Shown: in pieces, positions 34,668 to 44,053 of the stretch | How the letters are laid out: each line of letters opens with the position of its first letter | How positions within the stretch are numbered: the stretch's first letter is position 1 | DNA from: Hymenobacter puniceus | GTDB lineage: Bacteria > Bacteroidota > Bacteroidia > Cytophagales > Hymenobacteraceae | Length of the DNA: 64,000 nucleotides | Assembly: GCF_014333525.1 (NCBI RefSeq) | Contig: NZ_JACSCX010000003.1 | Span: 620,001 to 684,000, forward strand | Direction: 5' to 3' | Notes under the pieces: model-generated | Told to the model about the DNA's origin: nothing | The model's input: the letters and a program-made list of their open reading frames with translations, nothing else | The model's database searches: none | Program-made: the position numbers and the translations under genes

Positions 34668-35564
34668 TTACAAATCAACCCAATATCTACTCTGAAAGTA
34701 GACGTTCTTTTCTTTCATTTGATACACCGACCCCTTCTGAGGCGAGGCTCCAGAATCGTAATCAGTCACGTATCCCCGCACATAATTCAACCCAGTATGT
34801 CGAGGCAGTAGGGGGATTCGAATTGATCCACGATGGCCGTATACCACGTGGCCTGCGGTGGTGTCATTGCCGTTAAATAGCGAATCGAAGTCAGCAACAG
34901 TTGCTTTTAAGCGCTTGAACTGAGGGCCATGAAGGCGAAGGGTCAATACAACTGTATCGCTCAGTGAATACCGAGGCTGGTTGAATATTGCGTCCAGCTG
35001 TTCAAAACGCTTAGTGATGGCCCCAGTAGGACTATAATCAATATGACCGTTTCCCCATTGCTTGCCCCGCACTAATACGTACTCGACACGTCGGCGCACC
35101 CGATTAGGAGGTACTTCATAAAAATCGAGGTAGTCACCTGTCGCTTGTCCCCGCCAAAATTTGACGGTATACTGAAGGCTCCCGTTGGGGTAATAGCCTC
35201 GTGCAGGTCCCGTTTTTTCATCTTTGACATAGGTTTCAATTGATTTGAGCCCACCACTATCGTAAAATTGTCGCACTCGCCCATTCATGTAGCCGCGAGC
35301 ATAAGGTGTGATTTGCGCCACATGTCCACTAGGGTAAAAACGGTAAGTATTACCCGTGAGCACACTATCCTGCACATGCATGATGGCGTTTATTTTCCCG
35401 TTTGGGGTGTAAGCGATAATGCGGCCGTTGGCCGAGCCATGCCGCATTTCTGTGCGAATAACCTCCCCATCTGGATTACGACGATAGGCGTAGGTGGACT
35501 TCTCATCACCGTCATGGCAGCTAGTTGCTAAGAGCCCAAACAAAATGGTTAATCGTTGAATCAT
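34668..35564 (-). CDS. MORN-repeat lipoprotein (YwqK-like)
   Basis: 298 residues from the ATG at 35564 (MIQRLTILFGLLATSC). Short signal with lipobox LLATSC. Residues about 20-170 contain MORN-2 type repeats: GRIIAYTPNGKINAI, NTYRFYPSGHVAQI, GRVRQFYDSGGLKSIETY, ARGYYPNGSLQYTVKF. The C-terminal 110 residues are a separate beta-rich domain. Automatic pipelines call such proteins YwqK-family antitoxins, but a surface lipoprotein makes an antitoxin role unlikely. The gene is less GC-rich than its neighbours. Confidence 0.75.
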   Translation of the reverse strand: MIQRLTILFGLLATSCHDGDEKSTYAYRRNPDGEVIRTEMRHGSANGRIIAYTPNGKINAIMHVQDSVLTGNTYRFYPSGHVAQITPYARGYMNGRVRQFYDSGGLKSIETYVKDEKTGPARGYYPNGSLQYTVKFWRGQATGDYLDFYEVPPNRVRRRVEYVLVRGKQWGNGHIDYSPTGAITKRFEQLDAIFNQPRYSLSDTVVLTLRLHGPQFKRLKATVADFDSLFNGNDTTAGHVVYGHRGSIRIPLLPRHTGLNYVRGYVTDYDSGASPQKGSVYQMKEKNVYFQSRYWVDL

Positions 35565-35791
35565 ATATTTTATAGAAAGCCTATGAGTAAGCAAAATTCA
35601 ACCATTGCAGCAATTTCGTGGTAGTTGAGCTGTAATATATGCTTCTCCGTGAGGTAAGTCAGTTAAAATAGGGAGCAATCCTGTAGGCCTCTACAGCAAC
35701 TCCAAGAAAAGTAACTCACAGCAAATCAAGCGGCCAGAACTTGTAGCCGCGTTTCTGAGGTAGTCCTTTGTGTCGCCAGACTGGCTGGAAT

Positions 35792-36145
35792 CTACAGCCG
35801 GTCCCGCACCAGCGCCATCAGGCCGGGCAAATCGGTCTGGCTTAGCTCCTGTGGTGTCAGAAAAGGGTGCCAGCTGCCGCCCGCAGTGCGCTGAAACGCG
35901 GCAGGCAGGGGCTGGCCGACGAGTTCTGGGTGCTGGGCACGCAACTCGTCGCGGTGCAGGAAGGTGGGCTGGATGGGCAGATTCTGCAGAAACTCGCGCC
36001 ACTCGGGCCGCATGGTGAAAGCGCCGTAGGTGAGGGCACATAAGGCACAGTCGTAGGTGCCCGGCGACAGTGTTTTGTGCAGCGTGTCCAGCAGGCCGTT
36101 CAGCGGGCCGCCGTTAGCGTTGTACACGAAAAGCAGTTCTTTCAT
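35792..36145 (-). CDS. Conserved hypothetical protein with CxxC motif
   Basis: 117 residues. MKELLFVYNANGGPLNGLLD, then HKTLSPGTYDCALCALTYGAF with a CALC motif, and WREFLQNL. Proteins of this pattern are common in Bacteroidota and other phyla but I know no established function. There is no signal or membrane segment, so it is cytoplasmic; the CxxC may bind metal or act in redox chemistry. It lies 41 bases upstream of nothing coding on its strand and behind the LTA-synthase-like gene. Confidence 0.7.
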   Translation of the reverse strand: MKELLFVYNANGGPLNGLLDTLHKTLSPGTYDCALCALTYGAFTMRPEWREFLQNLPIQPTFLHRDELRAQHPELVGQPLPAAFQRTAGGSWHPFLTPQELSQTDLPGLMALVRDRL

Positions 36146-36185
36146 ACAGCTACAGCAAGCGGGAATTTAGCTACAAAACGAGTGA

Positions 36186-38036
36186 CTACTTCCCCAGATA
36201 ATCGGCAAACGACAGCTGCTCGTAGGCTTGGCCCTGCTGCACCTGCCGCGCCGTTACGCCGCGGCTGCGGATGATGGGTTGCCGTGCCACGTTGTCGTAG
36301 GCCAGGAAACCGGGGGGCGTGATGAAGCCGAATCCATCGGTGTAGCAGTAAAAGGCGGAGGGCTCCAGCACGGGGCGCAGCAGGTTGCGGCTCCAGCGGT
36401 AGTCGGTGGTGGGCAACTGCAACTGGGCCAGCAGCGTCGCCGCCACGTCGGTCTGGGAGCCCAGGTTGCCCAGCACCCGGCCGCGCACTTCGGGCCGCAG
36501 CGCGCCGCCGGCCAGCACTAGCGGAATCCGGAACTTGGCCGGTTCTTGGGCGGCGCTGTTGCCGGGCAGCGCGTGGCCGTGGTCGGCCACCAGCACCAGC
36601 AGCGTGTTGTCGTACCAGGGCTGTTGGCGGGCAACCTGCAGAAACCGGCCCAGCGCCCAATCGGTGTAATACACTGAGTTGCGGAAAAGCGCCGTTTCGG
36701 TGGTGCCTTTGAACTTCGGGGCAATGGGAATCTCAAACGGCTCGTGGCTGCTGAGCGTGAAAGCCGTCACGAAAAACGGCTGTGGCTGGGTGCGCAAATC
36801 GGCCAGCACCTGGTCAAAGAGCACGTGGTCGTGGGCGCCCCACTTGGAGTTTTGCTGGCTCTGGGGGAAGTTTTCGCGCTCCGTGAGGCCATCGTAACCA
36901 GCGGCGCGCAGGTAGCTTTTCATATTGGCAAAAGCCAGCTCGCCACCGTAGTAATAGTGCGAGCTGTAGCCCGCCCTCCCCAGCGACTGGCGCAGGTGCG
37001 GCAGTTGCTCGGTTTTGCGCGGATACTTGATGATACCGCCCGACGTGGGCTGGCTGGGGTAGCCCGACAGCAGCGCCACCAGACCCTTCTGGCTTCGGTC
37101 GCCGGCCGCATAGATATTGGAGAACAGCACGCCGGTGCGGGCCAGGCTGTCTAGGTTAGGCGTCACGCCAGCCTCACCACCAGTGCCGGCCACGAATTTC
37201 GCCGTGAAGCTTTCCAGAATGATAAAGACGATGTTGGGGCGCGTGGTGCGCAGCAGGCGTGCGGTGTCGGGGGCGGTGTAGGTGTAGAGCGGGCGCATCA
37301 GCTGCCGGGCGGTGCTGTCGGGCAGAAACCGGTAGCGCGCCGGGTCAGCTTCGCGCATTGTCAGCGAGTTGACCACATTCCAGGGCAGGTTGACGGCAGC
37401 GTGGTTGGCAAAAGGCTGTTGGGCAAAATATACGTCGCTCTGGTTCACTGGAATCTGCTGCACGCCGCCTCGCAGCGGCACCACCAGCAGCACCGCATAC
37501 AGCACGCATACTAGTGCAGCGCGCCCCCGCCCGAAGCCGGCCGGCAGCGCTGGTAGTTTGCCCACCACTAGCCGGTAGAGCAGCCAGCCTAGCAGCAGCA
37601 GACCCGCATATAGCCCCGCTAGCAGCAGTAGCGGTGCGCTGCCCGCGGAGGCCGCCATTTCCGCCGGCGAGTTCAGGTATTGCAGCGGCGTGGCATCAAG
37701 CCGGAAGCCCCAGGTGCGGTACAGCTCCAGGTCGGCGGTGCTCAGAAACGCTACTACCACGCCCATTATGGCCGTATAGAAGCGCAGCAGCCGGTCGGTG
37801 GGCAGGCGCCGGCCCAGCAGACTGCCGGCCAGCACCACCCCAAATGGCACCAAACTCAGGTAGGCCGCAGCCGAAGCATCCAGCCGCAGCCCGTAGCCGA
37901 ACGTGCCGGCCACCGTGCCTGCCGGCAGGGTAGCCGTCCGGCCAAAATGATACAGCAGAAACAGCGCCCGGTTACCGAAAAAGAAGAGCAGCCAGAACAG
38001 GAAGTAGCGTGGCTGAAACGCAAAGCGGTTTTTCAC
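36186..38036 (-). CDS. LTA synthase-like sulfatase-fold transferase (inner membrane)
   Basis: About 616 residues if started at the GTG at 38036 (reading MKNRFAFQPRYFLFW); an ATG at 38063 would add nine residues (MRRRRYLWG). Five hydrophobic segments fill about 1-190, then an extracytoplasmic sulfatase-type domain: NIVFIILESFTAKFVAG with the metal-binding Glu and nucleophile region, SQKGLVALLSGYPS, and VADHGHALPG. The family transfers phosphoglycerol or phosphoethanolamine from phospholipid to an envelope acceptor. I prefer the GTG because a TACCTTTG box lies inside the longer version, 4 bases upstream of it. Confidence 0.85.
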   Translation of the reverse strand: MKNRFAFQPRYFLFWLLFFFGNRALFLLYHFGRTATLPAGTVAGTFGYGLRLDASAAAYLSLVPFGVVLAGSLLGRRLPTDRLLRFYTAIMGVVVAFLSTADLELYRTWGFRLDATPLQYLNSPAEMAASAGSAPLLLLAGLYAGLLLLGWLLYRLVVGKLPALPAGFGRGRAALVCVLYAVLLVVPLRGGVQQIPVNQSDVYFAQQPFANHAAVNLPWNVVNSLTMREADPARYRFLPDSTARQLMRPLYTYTAPDTARLLRTTRPNIVFIILESFTAKFVAGTGGEAGVTPNLDSLARTGVLFSNIYAAGDRSQKGLVALLSGYPSQPTSGGIIKYPRKTEQLPHLRQSLGRAGYSSHYYYGGELAFANMKSYLRAAGYDGLTERENFPQSQQNSKWGAHDHVLFDQVLADLRTQPQPFFVTAFTLSSHEPFEIPIAPKFKGTTETALFRNSVYYTDWALGRFLQVARQQPWYDNTLLVLVADHGHALPGNSAAQEPAKFRIPLVLAGGALRPEVRGRVLGNLGSQTDVAATLLAQLQLPTTDYRWSRNLLRPVLEPSAFYCYTDGFGFITPPGFLAYDNVARQPIIRSRGVTARQVQQGQAYEQLSFADYLGK

Positions 38037-38040
38037 GCCC

Positions 38041-38048
38041 CAAAGGTA
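38041..38048 (-). promoter_or_regulatory. -7 promoter box TACCTTTG of the LTA synthase-like gene
   Basis: Minus-strand TACCTTTG 4 bases before the GTG start at 38036, the same spacing as in rsmE; it overlaps the codons of the longer open frame. Confidence 0.5.
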
Positions 38049-38069
38049 ACGCCTGCGCCGCATGCCCAC

Positions 38070-38342
38070 TGCAACGTGCCCTATCTACGGCCCGTAGCCA
38101 ATAGCCAGCCCGTTAAGCGGAGGGCGCGATACCTAACGAAGTCGGCCTTCTTTATAATAAGTAAGAGCCCATATAGATATAGTGAGTACTTACCTCACTT
38201 CTCAGCATCTCTATGGTGTCAGTAAAAGAGGGGGTATAAGGTGGTTTTTACAGATTATTTAAAAATTGTGCGCTTGTGAAGGGGGGGTGTTGGTTCAAAA
38301 TGACAGGTTTTTGAAAATAATGCCTTCAATTTCGAGGGTAGG
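38070..38342. other. Intergenic sequence upstream of the glutamine synthetase promoter
   Basis: No gene seen. The sequence becomes AT-rich from about 38150 and holds a short inverted repeat (agtgag/ctcact near 38180-38200), too weak to call an operator. Confidence 0.4.
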
Positions 38343-38374
38343 TTTGGAAAGTAAGCTCTGATCTATAACCTTTG
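38343..38374 (+). promoter_or_regulatory. Promoter of glutamine synthetase III
   Basis: TTTG (38343-38346), 20 bases, then AACCTTTG (38367-38374), close to the TTTG-N20-TAnnTTTG layout. It gives a leader of about 40 bases. Confidence 0.55.
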
Positions 38375-38419
38375 TATCTCTCAAACTGGTCTATCTACTA
38401 ATTCCCGCTTACCACTTTC

Positions 38420-40609
38420 ATGGCAATTCTTCGCTTTAAAGCACTTGAACTGGTTGATCAGCGTCAGCCGCTAACGGTAGAAAGCAGTGGTGAGCGTCGC
38501 TCCGACAGCTTCGGCAAGAACGTATTCAACCTGGATGCTATGCGGGCTACCATGCCCGGCGAGTATTTCAAGAAGCTGCAAAGCGCCATTAAACTGGGCA
38601 GCCCGGTAGAGCGCAGCGTAGCCGACGCCGTGGCTTCGGCCATGAAAACCTGGGCCATGGCTAAGGGCGCCACGCACTATACGCACTGGTTCCAGCCCCT
38701 GACCGGCGCTACGGCCGAAAAGCACGATTCCTTCTTCGACCTGAACTCCGACGGTCGGCCAATTGAGAACTTCAAAGGTTCGGCGCTGGTGCAGCAGGAG
38801 CCCGATGCTTCGTCGTTCCCGAACGGCGGCATCCGCAACACGTTTGAGGCCCGCGGCTACACTGCCTGGGACCCGACGTCGCCCGCTTTCATCATTGAAA
38901 CCGCCGGCGCCAAAACCCTCTGCATCCCTACCATCTTCGTCGCTTATACCGGCGAGGCTCTCGACTACAAAGCCCCGCTGCTGAAGTCGCTGGCCCGTCT
39001 GGAAAAGGCCGCCGTGGATGTGTGCCAGTACTTTGATAAGGATGTAAACCGCGTGCACACCACGCTGGGCATCGAGCAGGAGTACTTCCTCGTCGACCGC
39101 GCCCTATTCAACGCCCGCCCCGACCTGGTGATGACCGGCCGCACGCTGTTCGGCCACTCGCCGGCCAAAGGCCAGCAGCTAGAAGACCACTATTTCGGCT
39201 CAATTCCGGCCCGCGTGCACGCCTACATGCTGGAGTACGAAGAGGAAGCCAACAAGCTGGGCATTCCGCTGCGCACCCGCCACAACGAGGTAGCCCCGCA
39301 CCAATTCGAGTGCGCCCCGACCTTCGAGGATGCCAACCTGGCCGTTGACCACAACCAGCTGCTCATGGACATCATGGAGCGCGTGGCCGACAAGCACAAC
39401 TTCAAAGTGCTGCTGCACGAGAAGCCGTTTGCCGGCGTCAATGGCTCGGGCAAGCACAACAACTGGGCCATGAGCACCGATACCGGCGTGAACCTGCTCG
39501 CGCCCGGCCGCCGTCCGAAGGAGAACCTACAGTTCCTGACGTTCTTCATCACCACCATCAAGGCCGTGCACCGCTACGCCGATTTGCTGCGCGCCAGCAT
39601 CGCCTCGGCCAGCAACGACCACCGCTTGGGCGCCAACGAAGCCCCACCGGCCATCATGTCGGTGTTCGTGGGGTCGATGCTGGACTCGGTGCTGGATGAG
39701 CTGGAGCGCACCGCTAAAGTGCCCCTCGACAAAGGCGACAACATCTATCTGAAGCTCGGCATCGATAAGATTCCGGCCATCCTGCTCGACAACACCGACC
39801 GCAACCGCACCTCGCCCTTCGCCTTCACCGGCAACAAGTTCGAGTTCCGCGCCGTGGGCTCCAGCGCCAACTGCTCGTCGGCCATGACCACGCTGAATGC
39901 TATTGTAGCGGAGCAGCTCATCGACTTCAAAACGTCGGTGGATGCGCTGATTGAGCAGGGCAAGAAGAAGGAAGTGGCCATCGTGGAAGTGCTGCGCGAG
40001 TACGTTATCAGCTCGAAAAGCATCCGCTTCGAAGGCAACGGCTACTCCGACGAGTGGAAAGACGAAGCCGCCAAGCGTGGCCTGTCCAACGTGCCTACCA
40101 CACCCCAGGCCCTCGACGCCATGGTGGAGAAAGAGTCGTCGGACTTGTTTGAGCGTCACAACATTTTCTCGCACGTGGAGCTGCACGCCCGCCACGAGAT
40201 TCTGCTGGAAGACTACATCAAAAAGATTCAGATTGAGAGCCGCGTGATGGGCGACCTCGCCGTCAACCATATCATCCCGACGGCCGTAGCGTATCAGACC
40301 AAGCTGGTGAGCAACGTACAGGGCCTGCGGGAACTGGGCCTCGACGATGAGTACTCTCAGGTAACAGTAGACACCATCAAAGCTATTTCGCGGCACATCT
40401 TCACCATCAAAACGCAGGTGGAAGAGATGGTGAACAGCCGCAAAGTGGCCAACAAGATTGACGACACGCGTGAGCGGGCCATTGCCTACTGCGACACTGT
40501 CAAAGCGCATTTCGACGCCATCCGCCGCTCGGCTGACAAGCTGGAGCTGATGGTGGCCGATGAGGACTGGCCGCTGGTGAAGTACCGTGAACTATTGTTC
40601 CGGCACTAA
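38420..40609 (+). CDS. glnN: Glutamine synthetase type III
   Basis: 729 residues, the long GSIII form used by Bacteroidota and some cyanobacteria. Visible motifs are GATHYTHWFQPLTGATAEKHD, LGIEQEYFLVDR, RHNEVAPHQFECAP and HEKPFAGVNGSGKHNNWAMS with the nucleotide- and glutamate-binding residues. It condenses ammonia and glutamate with ATP in the cytoplasm, the main ammonium assimilation step. It has its own promoter and terminator. Confidence 0.97.
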   Translation: MAILRFKALELVDQRQPLTVESSGERRSDSFGKNVFNLDAMRATMPGEYFKKLQSAIKLGSPVERSVADAVASAMKTWAMAKGATHYTHWFQPLTGATAEKHDSFFDLNSDGRPIENFKGSALVQQEPDASSFPNGGIRNTFEARGYTAWDPTSPAFIIETAGAKTLCIPTIFVAYTGEALDYKAPLLKSLARLEKAAVDVCQYFDKDVNRVHTTLGIEQEYFLVDRALFNARPDLVMTGRTLFGHSPAKGQQLEDHYFGSIPARVHAYMLEYEEEANKLGIPLRTRHNEVAPHQFECAPTFEDANLAVDHNQLLMDIMERVADKHNFKVLLHEKPFAGVNGSGKHNNWAMSTDTGVNLLAPGRRPKENLQFLTFFITTIKAVHRYADLLRASIASASNDHRLGANEAPPAIMSVFVGSMLDSVLDELERTAKVPLDKGDNIYLKLGIDKIPAILLDNTDRNRTSPFAFTGNKFEFRAVGSSANCSSAMTTLNAIVAEQLIDFKTSVDALIEQGKKKEVAIVEVLREYVISSKSIRFEGNGYSDEWKDEAAKRGLSNVPTTPQALDAMVEKESSDLFERHNIFSHVELHARHEILLEDYIKKIQIESRVMGDLAVNHIIPTAVAYQTKLVSNVQGLRELGLDDEYSQVTVDTIKAISRHIFTIKTQVEEMVNSRKVANKIDDTRERAIAYCDTVKAHFDAIRRSADKLELMVADEDWPLVKYRELLFRH

Positions 40610-40675
40610 GCCCAGCGTTCAGAATCGGACCCGGAGTTGGGTGGGAATTTTCTCTGGGTCATGATTTCAGAAAGG

Positions 40676-40702
40676 CCGTTTCCGGGTGGGGACGGTTTTT
40701 TT
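40676..40702 (+). terminator. Terminator of glutamine synthetase III
   Basis: 8-base stem ccgtttcc/ggggacgg (two G-T pairs) followed by seven T. Confidence 0.65.
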
Positions 40703-40737
40703 GTGCCCATCCAGTACGCTGCATAAGGCATAAGAAA

Positions 40738-40766
40738 CACGGCCTGATGGATACCGTCAGGCCGTG
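40738..40766. terminator. Hairpin of unknown role
   Basis: 12-base arms cacggcctgatg and complement around a 4-5 base loop, with one G-T pair, no T run. The rest of 40703-41142 shows no credible gene; the short frame 40851-41099 on the minus strand is not protein-like. Confidence 0.5.
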
Positions 40767-41142
40767 CTTGGTCTCGTCAGCAGTAAGCAGTCGTGTAGCA
40801 GCAGTATGCAGGTATCCGCCACCATTCCCGGCGGCACGCCTGCCCTTAACTTAAGCCAGCTCAGCATTGGCTCCTGCGGCAAACCAGATTAGAGACCTGT
40901 TTTGAACTGTACTACTGCTGATGCAGACGCACTTGAAACTCTGTTTCCCGGCGCGTTTGCGTGAGGTGTTTTGAACATGCCGGTTGTAATATTGTGTGAA
41001 CGACCATTTTGGTAAAGCATCTTTATTTAGCTGGTTGCTCTGGCAGATGTGCCCTGGCGGGGGCAAACCCAGATGCTTGGTTGAAATTTTGGTCCGCAAA
41101 TCGTATTTCCTCGACCTGTATCCCGCTCTTATTGCCTAATTA

Positions 41143-42751
41143 ATGCCTGCACTAGATTTCCTGTCTGTCTTTAACGCTCAGCCCGGCGCTACCCTCTTGC
41201 TGTCTCCGGACTGGGTGATACTGGGTGCCAGCGATGACTACCTGGCCGCGACCCTGACCCAGCGAGATACAATTGTGGGACAGTTCATCTTCGAGGCCTT
41301 TCCCGACAATCCCCAAACCCCCGAGGCCAACGCCGTAGCAAACGTACGCGCCTCCCTGCAGCAGGTGATGGCGACAAAACGGCCACACGAAATGGCGCCC
41401 CAGCACTACGATGTGCCCGACCGCACGCAGCCCGGCCAGTTCGTTGAGCGCTACTGGCAGCCGCGCCACACGCCGGTGCTTGATGCGCAGGGGCAGGTGC
41501 AGTTCATCATTCAATCCGTGCAGGACATCACCACTAGCCGCCAGGCCGAGCGGCAGCTGCTGGCCAGCATGCAGGCTGAGCAAGAAGCTTTTGCCGTGGC
41601 CGAGCAGCAGCGCCAACGCTTCCGCGAGGTGCTCACGCAGATGCCCGCATACATTGCCGTTTACCAGGGGCCAGACCACATCTACCAGTTCGTTAACCCC
41701 GCCTACCAGAGCTTGTTTCCGCACCGCTCCTTTCTGGGCCGGCCATTTCGGGAGGGAACCCCCGGAATCCGTCGAGTTGGGGGTTGTGGCCTTATTTGAT
41801 TAGGTGTACCTAACTGGGGAGCCGGTCTACCTGCGCGAAATGGAAGGCTGGTTTGACTTTCACGGCAACGGGCAGCCGGTGCAGGTCTTTCTAAACATCT
41901 CCCTACATCCGTTGCGCGATGTGCAGGGCCACATCGACGGGGTGATGGACTTCACGTATGACGTGAGCGAGCAGGTGCGCGCCCGCCAGCAAGTTGAGCA
42001 GCTCAACCAGGCGCTGGAAACCCGCGTGCAGGAGCGTACCCAGGAGCTGCGCGAGAGCAATGCCCACTTGCAGCGCACCAACGCGGACCTGGATACCTTT
42101 GTCTACACCGCCTCGCACGACCTCAAAGCGCCAATCACCAACATTGAGGGCCTGTTACTGACCCTGCACGAGGTACTGCCGGCCGAGGTGCAACAGACGC
42201 AGCTGGTGGCTGAGCCACTGCGCTTGCTGCAGGACACGGTCAGCCGCTTCCGCGTCACCATCACGCAGCTCTCCGACTTGGTGCGCTTACAGCAGAGCCA
42301 GGCAGGCCCGACTCAACCGGTGATGCTGGAGCCCCTGCTGGAGGCTGTATGCCACGATCTGGCCGCCGAAATAAAGGCGGCCGAGGCCACAGTGCACCTG
42401 CATATACCGGCAGAGCTACAGATCAACTTCATCCCGGCCAACCTGCGCTCCATCGTGTATAACCTGCTCAGCAACTCCGTGAAATACCGTGCTCCTGAGC
42501 GGCCAGCCCACATCTGGGTGCGAGCTGAGCAGCAGGCCAGGGTGGTAACGCTGACCGTGCAGGATAATGGCCTGGGCTTAAACCAAGCGCAGCAGGGGCG
42601 CTTGTTTCAGGTATTTCAACGCCTGCACACCCACGTCGAAGGGTCGGGCGTTGGGCTTTACATGATTAAACGACTCATTGAGAACGAGGGCATTGCTGTG
42701 AGCAGTGAGCCAGGCGTGGGCACCACATTCATCGGGACGTTCCGCGCCTGA
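41143..42751 (+). pseudogene. PAS-domain sensor histidine kinase, broken by a frameshift and an in-frame stop
   Basis: The first part (41143-41799) encodes a PAS domain (about 1-140) and the start of a second, ending FLGRPFREGTP. The homologous continuation PESVELGVVALFD is in the next frame, consistent with one extra base in the aaccccc run at 41757-41763. It then meets a TAG at 41801-41803 and continues VYLTGEPVYLREMEGW to the end. The distal part has HisKA (FVYTASHDLKAPITNIEGLL) and HATPase (NLLSNSVKY, DNGLGL, GVGLYMIKRLI) motifs that are intact. Two lesions within 45 bases point to a pseudogene rather than a single read error. No response regulator is adjacent. Confidence 0.8.
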
Positions 42752-42868
42752 TGCGCGCCTTTCTGTTGTTTCCGTCTTATGCCCCTCTATCTGGGGCCTC
42801 GTCGTTCTTAGTCGCTCATGAAGACGCTGCTTGTGATCTGCTGCAACGTGTATTTTCCACTTAACAAC

Positions 42869-42900
42869 ACTGCCGACTGCTCTGAAGAGCAGTCGGCAGT
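42869..42900. terminator. Bidirectional hairpin terminator
   Basis: Perfect 15-base arms actgccgactgctct and complement, between the convergent kinase remnant and OmpA gene. Confidence 0.75.
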
Positions 42901-42973
42901 TGTATGCAAGGACGCGAATGTAGTTCCGTCCACAAAATTCAATTAACCTGAGAAAGCTAGAAAATCAGCTTTG

Positions 42974-43786
42974 CTAATTAGCCTCCAAAATCTGAAACAG
43001 CTCATCCAGTTTCGGCGTCAGGATGATTTCGGTGCGGCGGTTGATGGCCTTGTTGGCGGGCGTATCGTTGCTGGCTACCGGCATAAACTCGCTACGGCCG
43101 GAGGGAGTCACCTGAGCGGCGGGCAGGCCGGCGCTGGTTAGAATGCGCGTGATTTCCGTGGCGCGCAGCACGCTTAGGTCCCAGTTGTCTTTGGCTCCAT
43201 TCACAACGCCTTTCAGCTGCACGTTGTCGGTGTGGCCTTCCACCAGCACGTTCACGTCCTGGTTGCCTTGTAAGGCAGTAGCCAGTTTTTTTAACGCCTC
43301 CTGGCCTTTCGGATCCACTTTCGTCGAGCCCGACTTGAAAAGAAGCTGTTCGGACAGCGACACGTAAACTTTTCCATTTTTTACATTCACCTGCAGATCC
43401 TGGGCATTGAAGCCCAGCAGCGCGTCGCCCACTTTCTGGCGTAGCGCTTTCACGGCGGCATCTTTTTGCTCCAGAATGCGCTGCATTTCAGCAATGCGCT
43501 GTTCCTTGGAGCGTAGGTCGGCAGAAAGAGCTGTATTGGCCTGCTCTGCTCCGCTCAGATTCTGGTTGAGCTGGTTTACCTGCTGGTTTTTGTTGAGCAG
43601 GCTGGAGCGCAAAGCTTCTTCGTTACGGGCCTTTTCCTGCTCCAGAGCCGTTTTCTGGGCCTGTAGCTGGTCGCGGGAAGAGGTCAGGGCCGCATTCTGC
43701 TGCTGCAGAGCGGCAATTTCTTTGGCATTGCAGCCGCCGAGCAGCAAAGAACCGGCACTGCACAGCATCATCAGGGAAGTACGCAT
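42974..43786 (-). CDS. OmpA-family peptidoglycan-binding lipoprotein with coiled coil
   Basis: About 270 residues from the ATG at 43786 (MRTSLMMLCSAGSLLLGGC); the TTG two codons earlier is unlikely. Lipobox LLGGC, then a coiled coil of about 90 residues (QQQNAALTSSRDQLQAQKTA onward), then an OmpA C-terminal domain with LLFKSGSTKVDPKGQEAL, VEGHTDN and RRTEIILTP. It should tether the outer membrane to peptidoglycan. It is divergent from the subtilase gene. Confidence 0.92.
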   Translation of the reverse strand: MRTSLMMLCSAGSLLLGGCNAKEIAALQQQNAALTSSRDQLQAQKTALEQEKARNEEALRSSLLNKNQQVNQLNQNLSGAEQANTALSADLRSKEQRIAEMQRILEQKDAAVKALRQKVGDALLGFNAQDLQVNVKNGKVYVSLSEQLLFKSGSTKVDPKGQEALKKLATALQGNQDVNVLVEGHTDNVQLKGVVNGAKDNWDLSVLRATEITRILTSAGLPAAQVTPSGRSEFMPVASNDTPANKAINRRTEIILTPKLDELFQILEAN

Positions 43787-44053
43787 GGGCAACGGTGGAA
43801 TAAAAGGGCGAACGATGGGGACAGCACAACTGTACTACTACAGTTTCAAACGGACTAGGCCACCGAGGAGTTGCTGGCGCCCTGAGTGCCGTCCGGATTC
43901 TGTGTTACTTTGCTGGCAAGTCTGTCAGGCTCTAACCCAGCAGCAGGCTCCCGGCTGTTGCAGCGTTTCGCCGTGTTACGGCTGGCCCCGGCCAGCAGAC
44001 TAAGCCGGAAACTAAGCAGGAGAGTAGCGCCTGTATCTGATGGATGTTTTTGC

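Noticed and set aside
34668..35564. Reading the MORN-repeat gene as a toxin-antitoxin antitoxin
   Set aside because: It has a lipobox and signal peptide and there is no toxin gene beside it.
40851..41099. 82-residue minus-strand frame in the gap after glutamine synthetase
   Set aside because: No protein-like pattern, no promoter box, in a gap of otherwise non-coding character.
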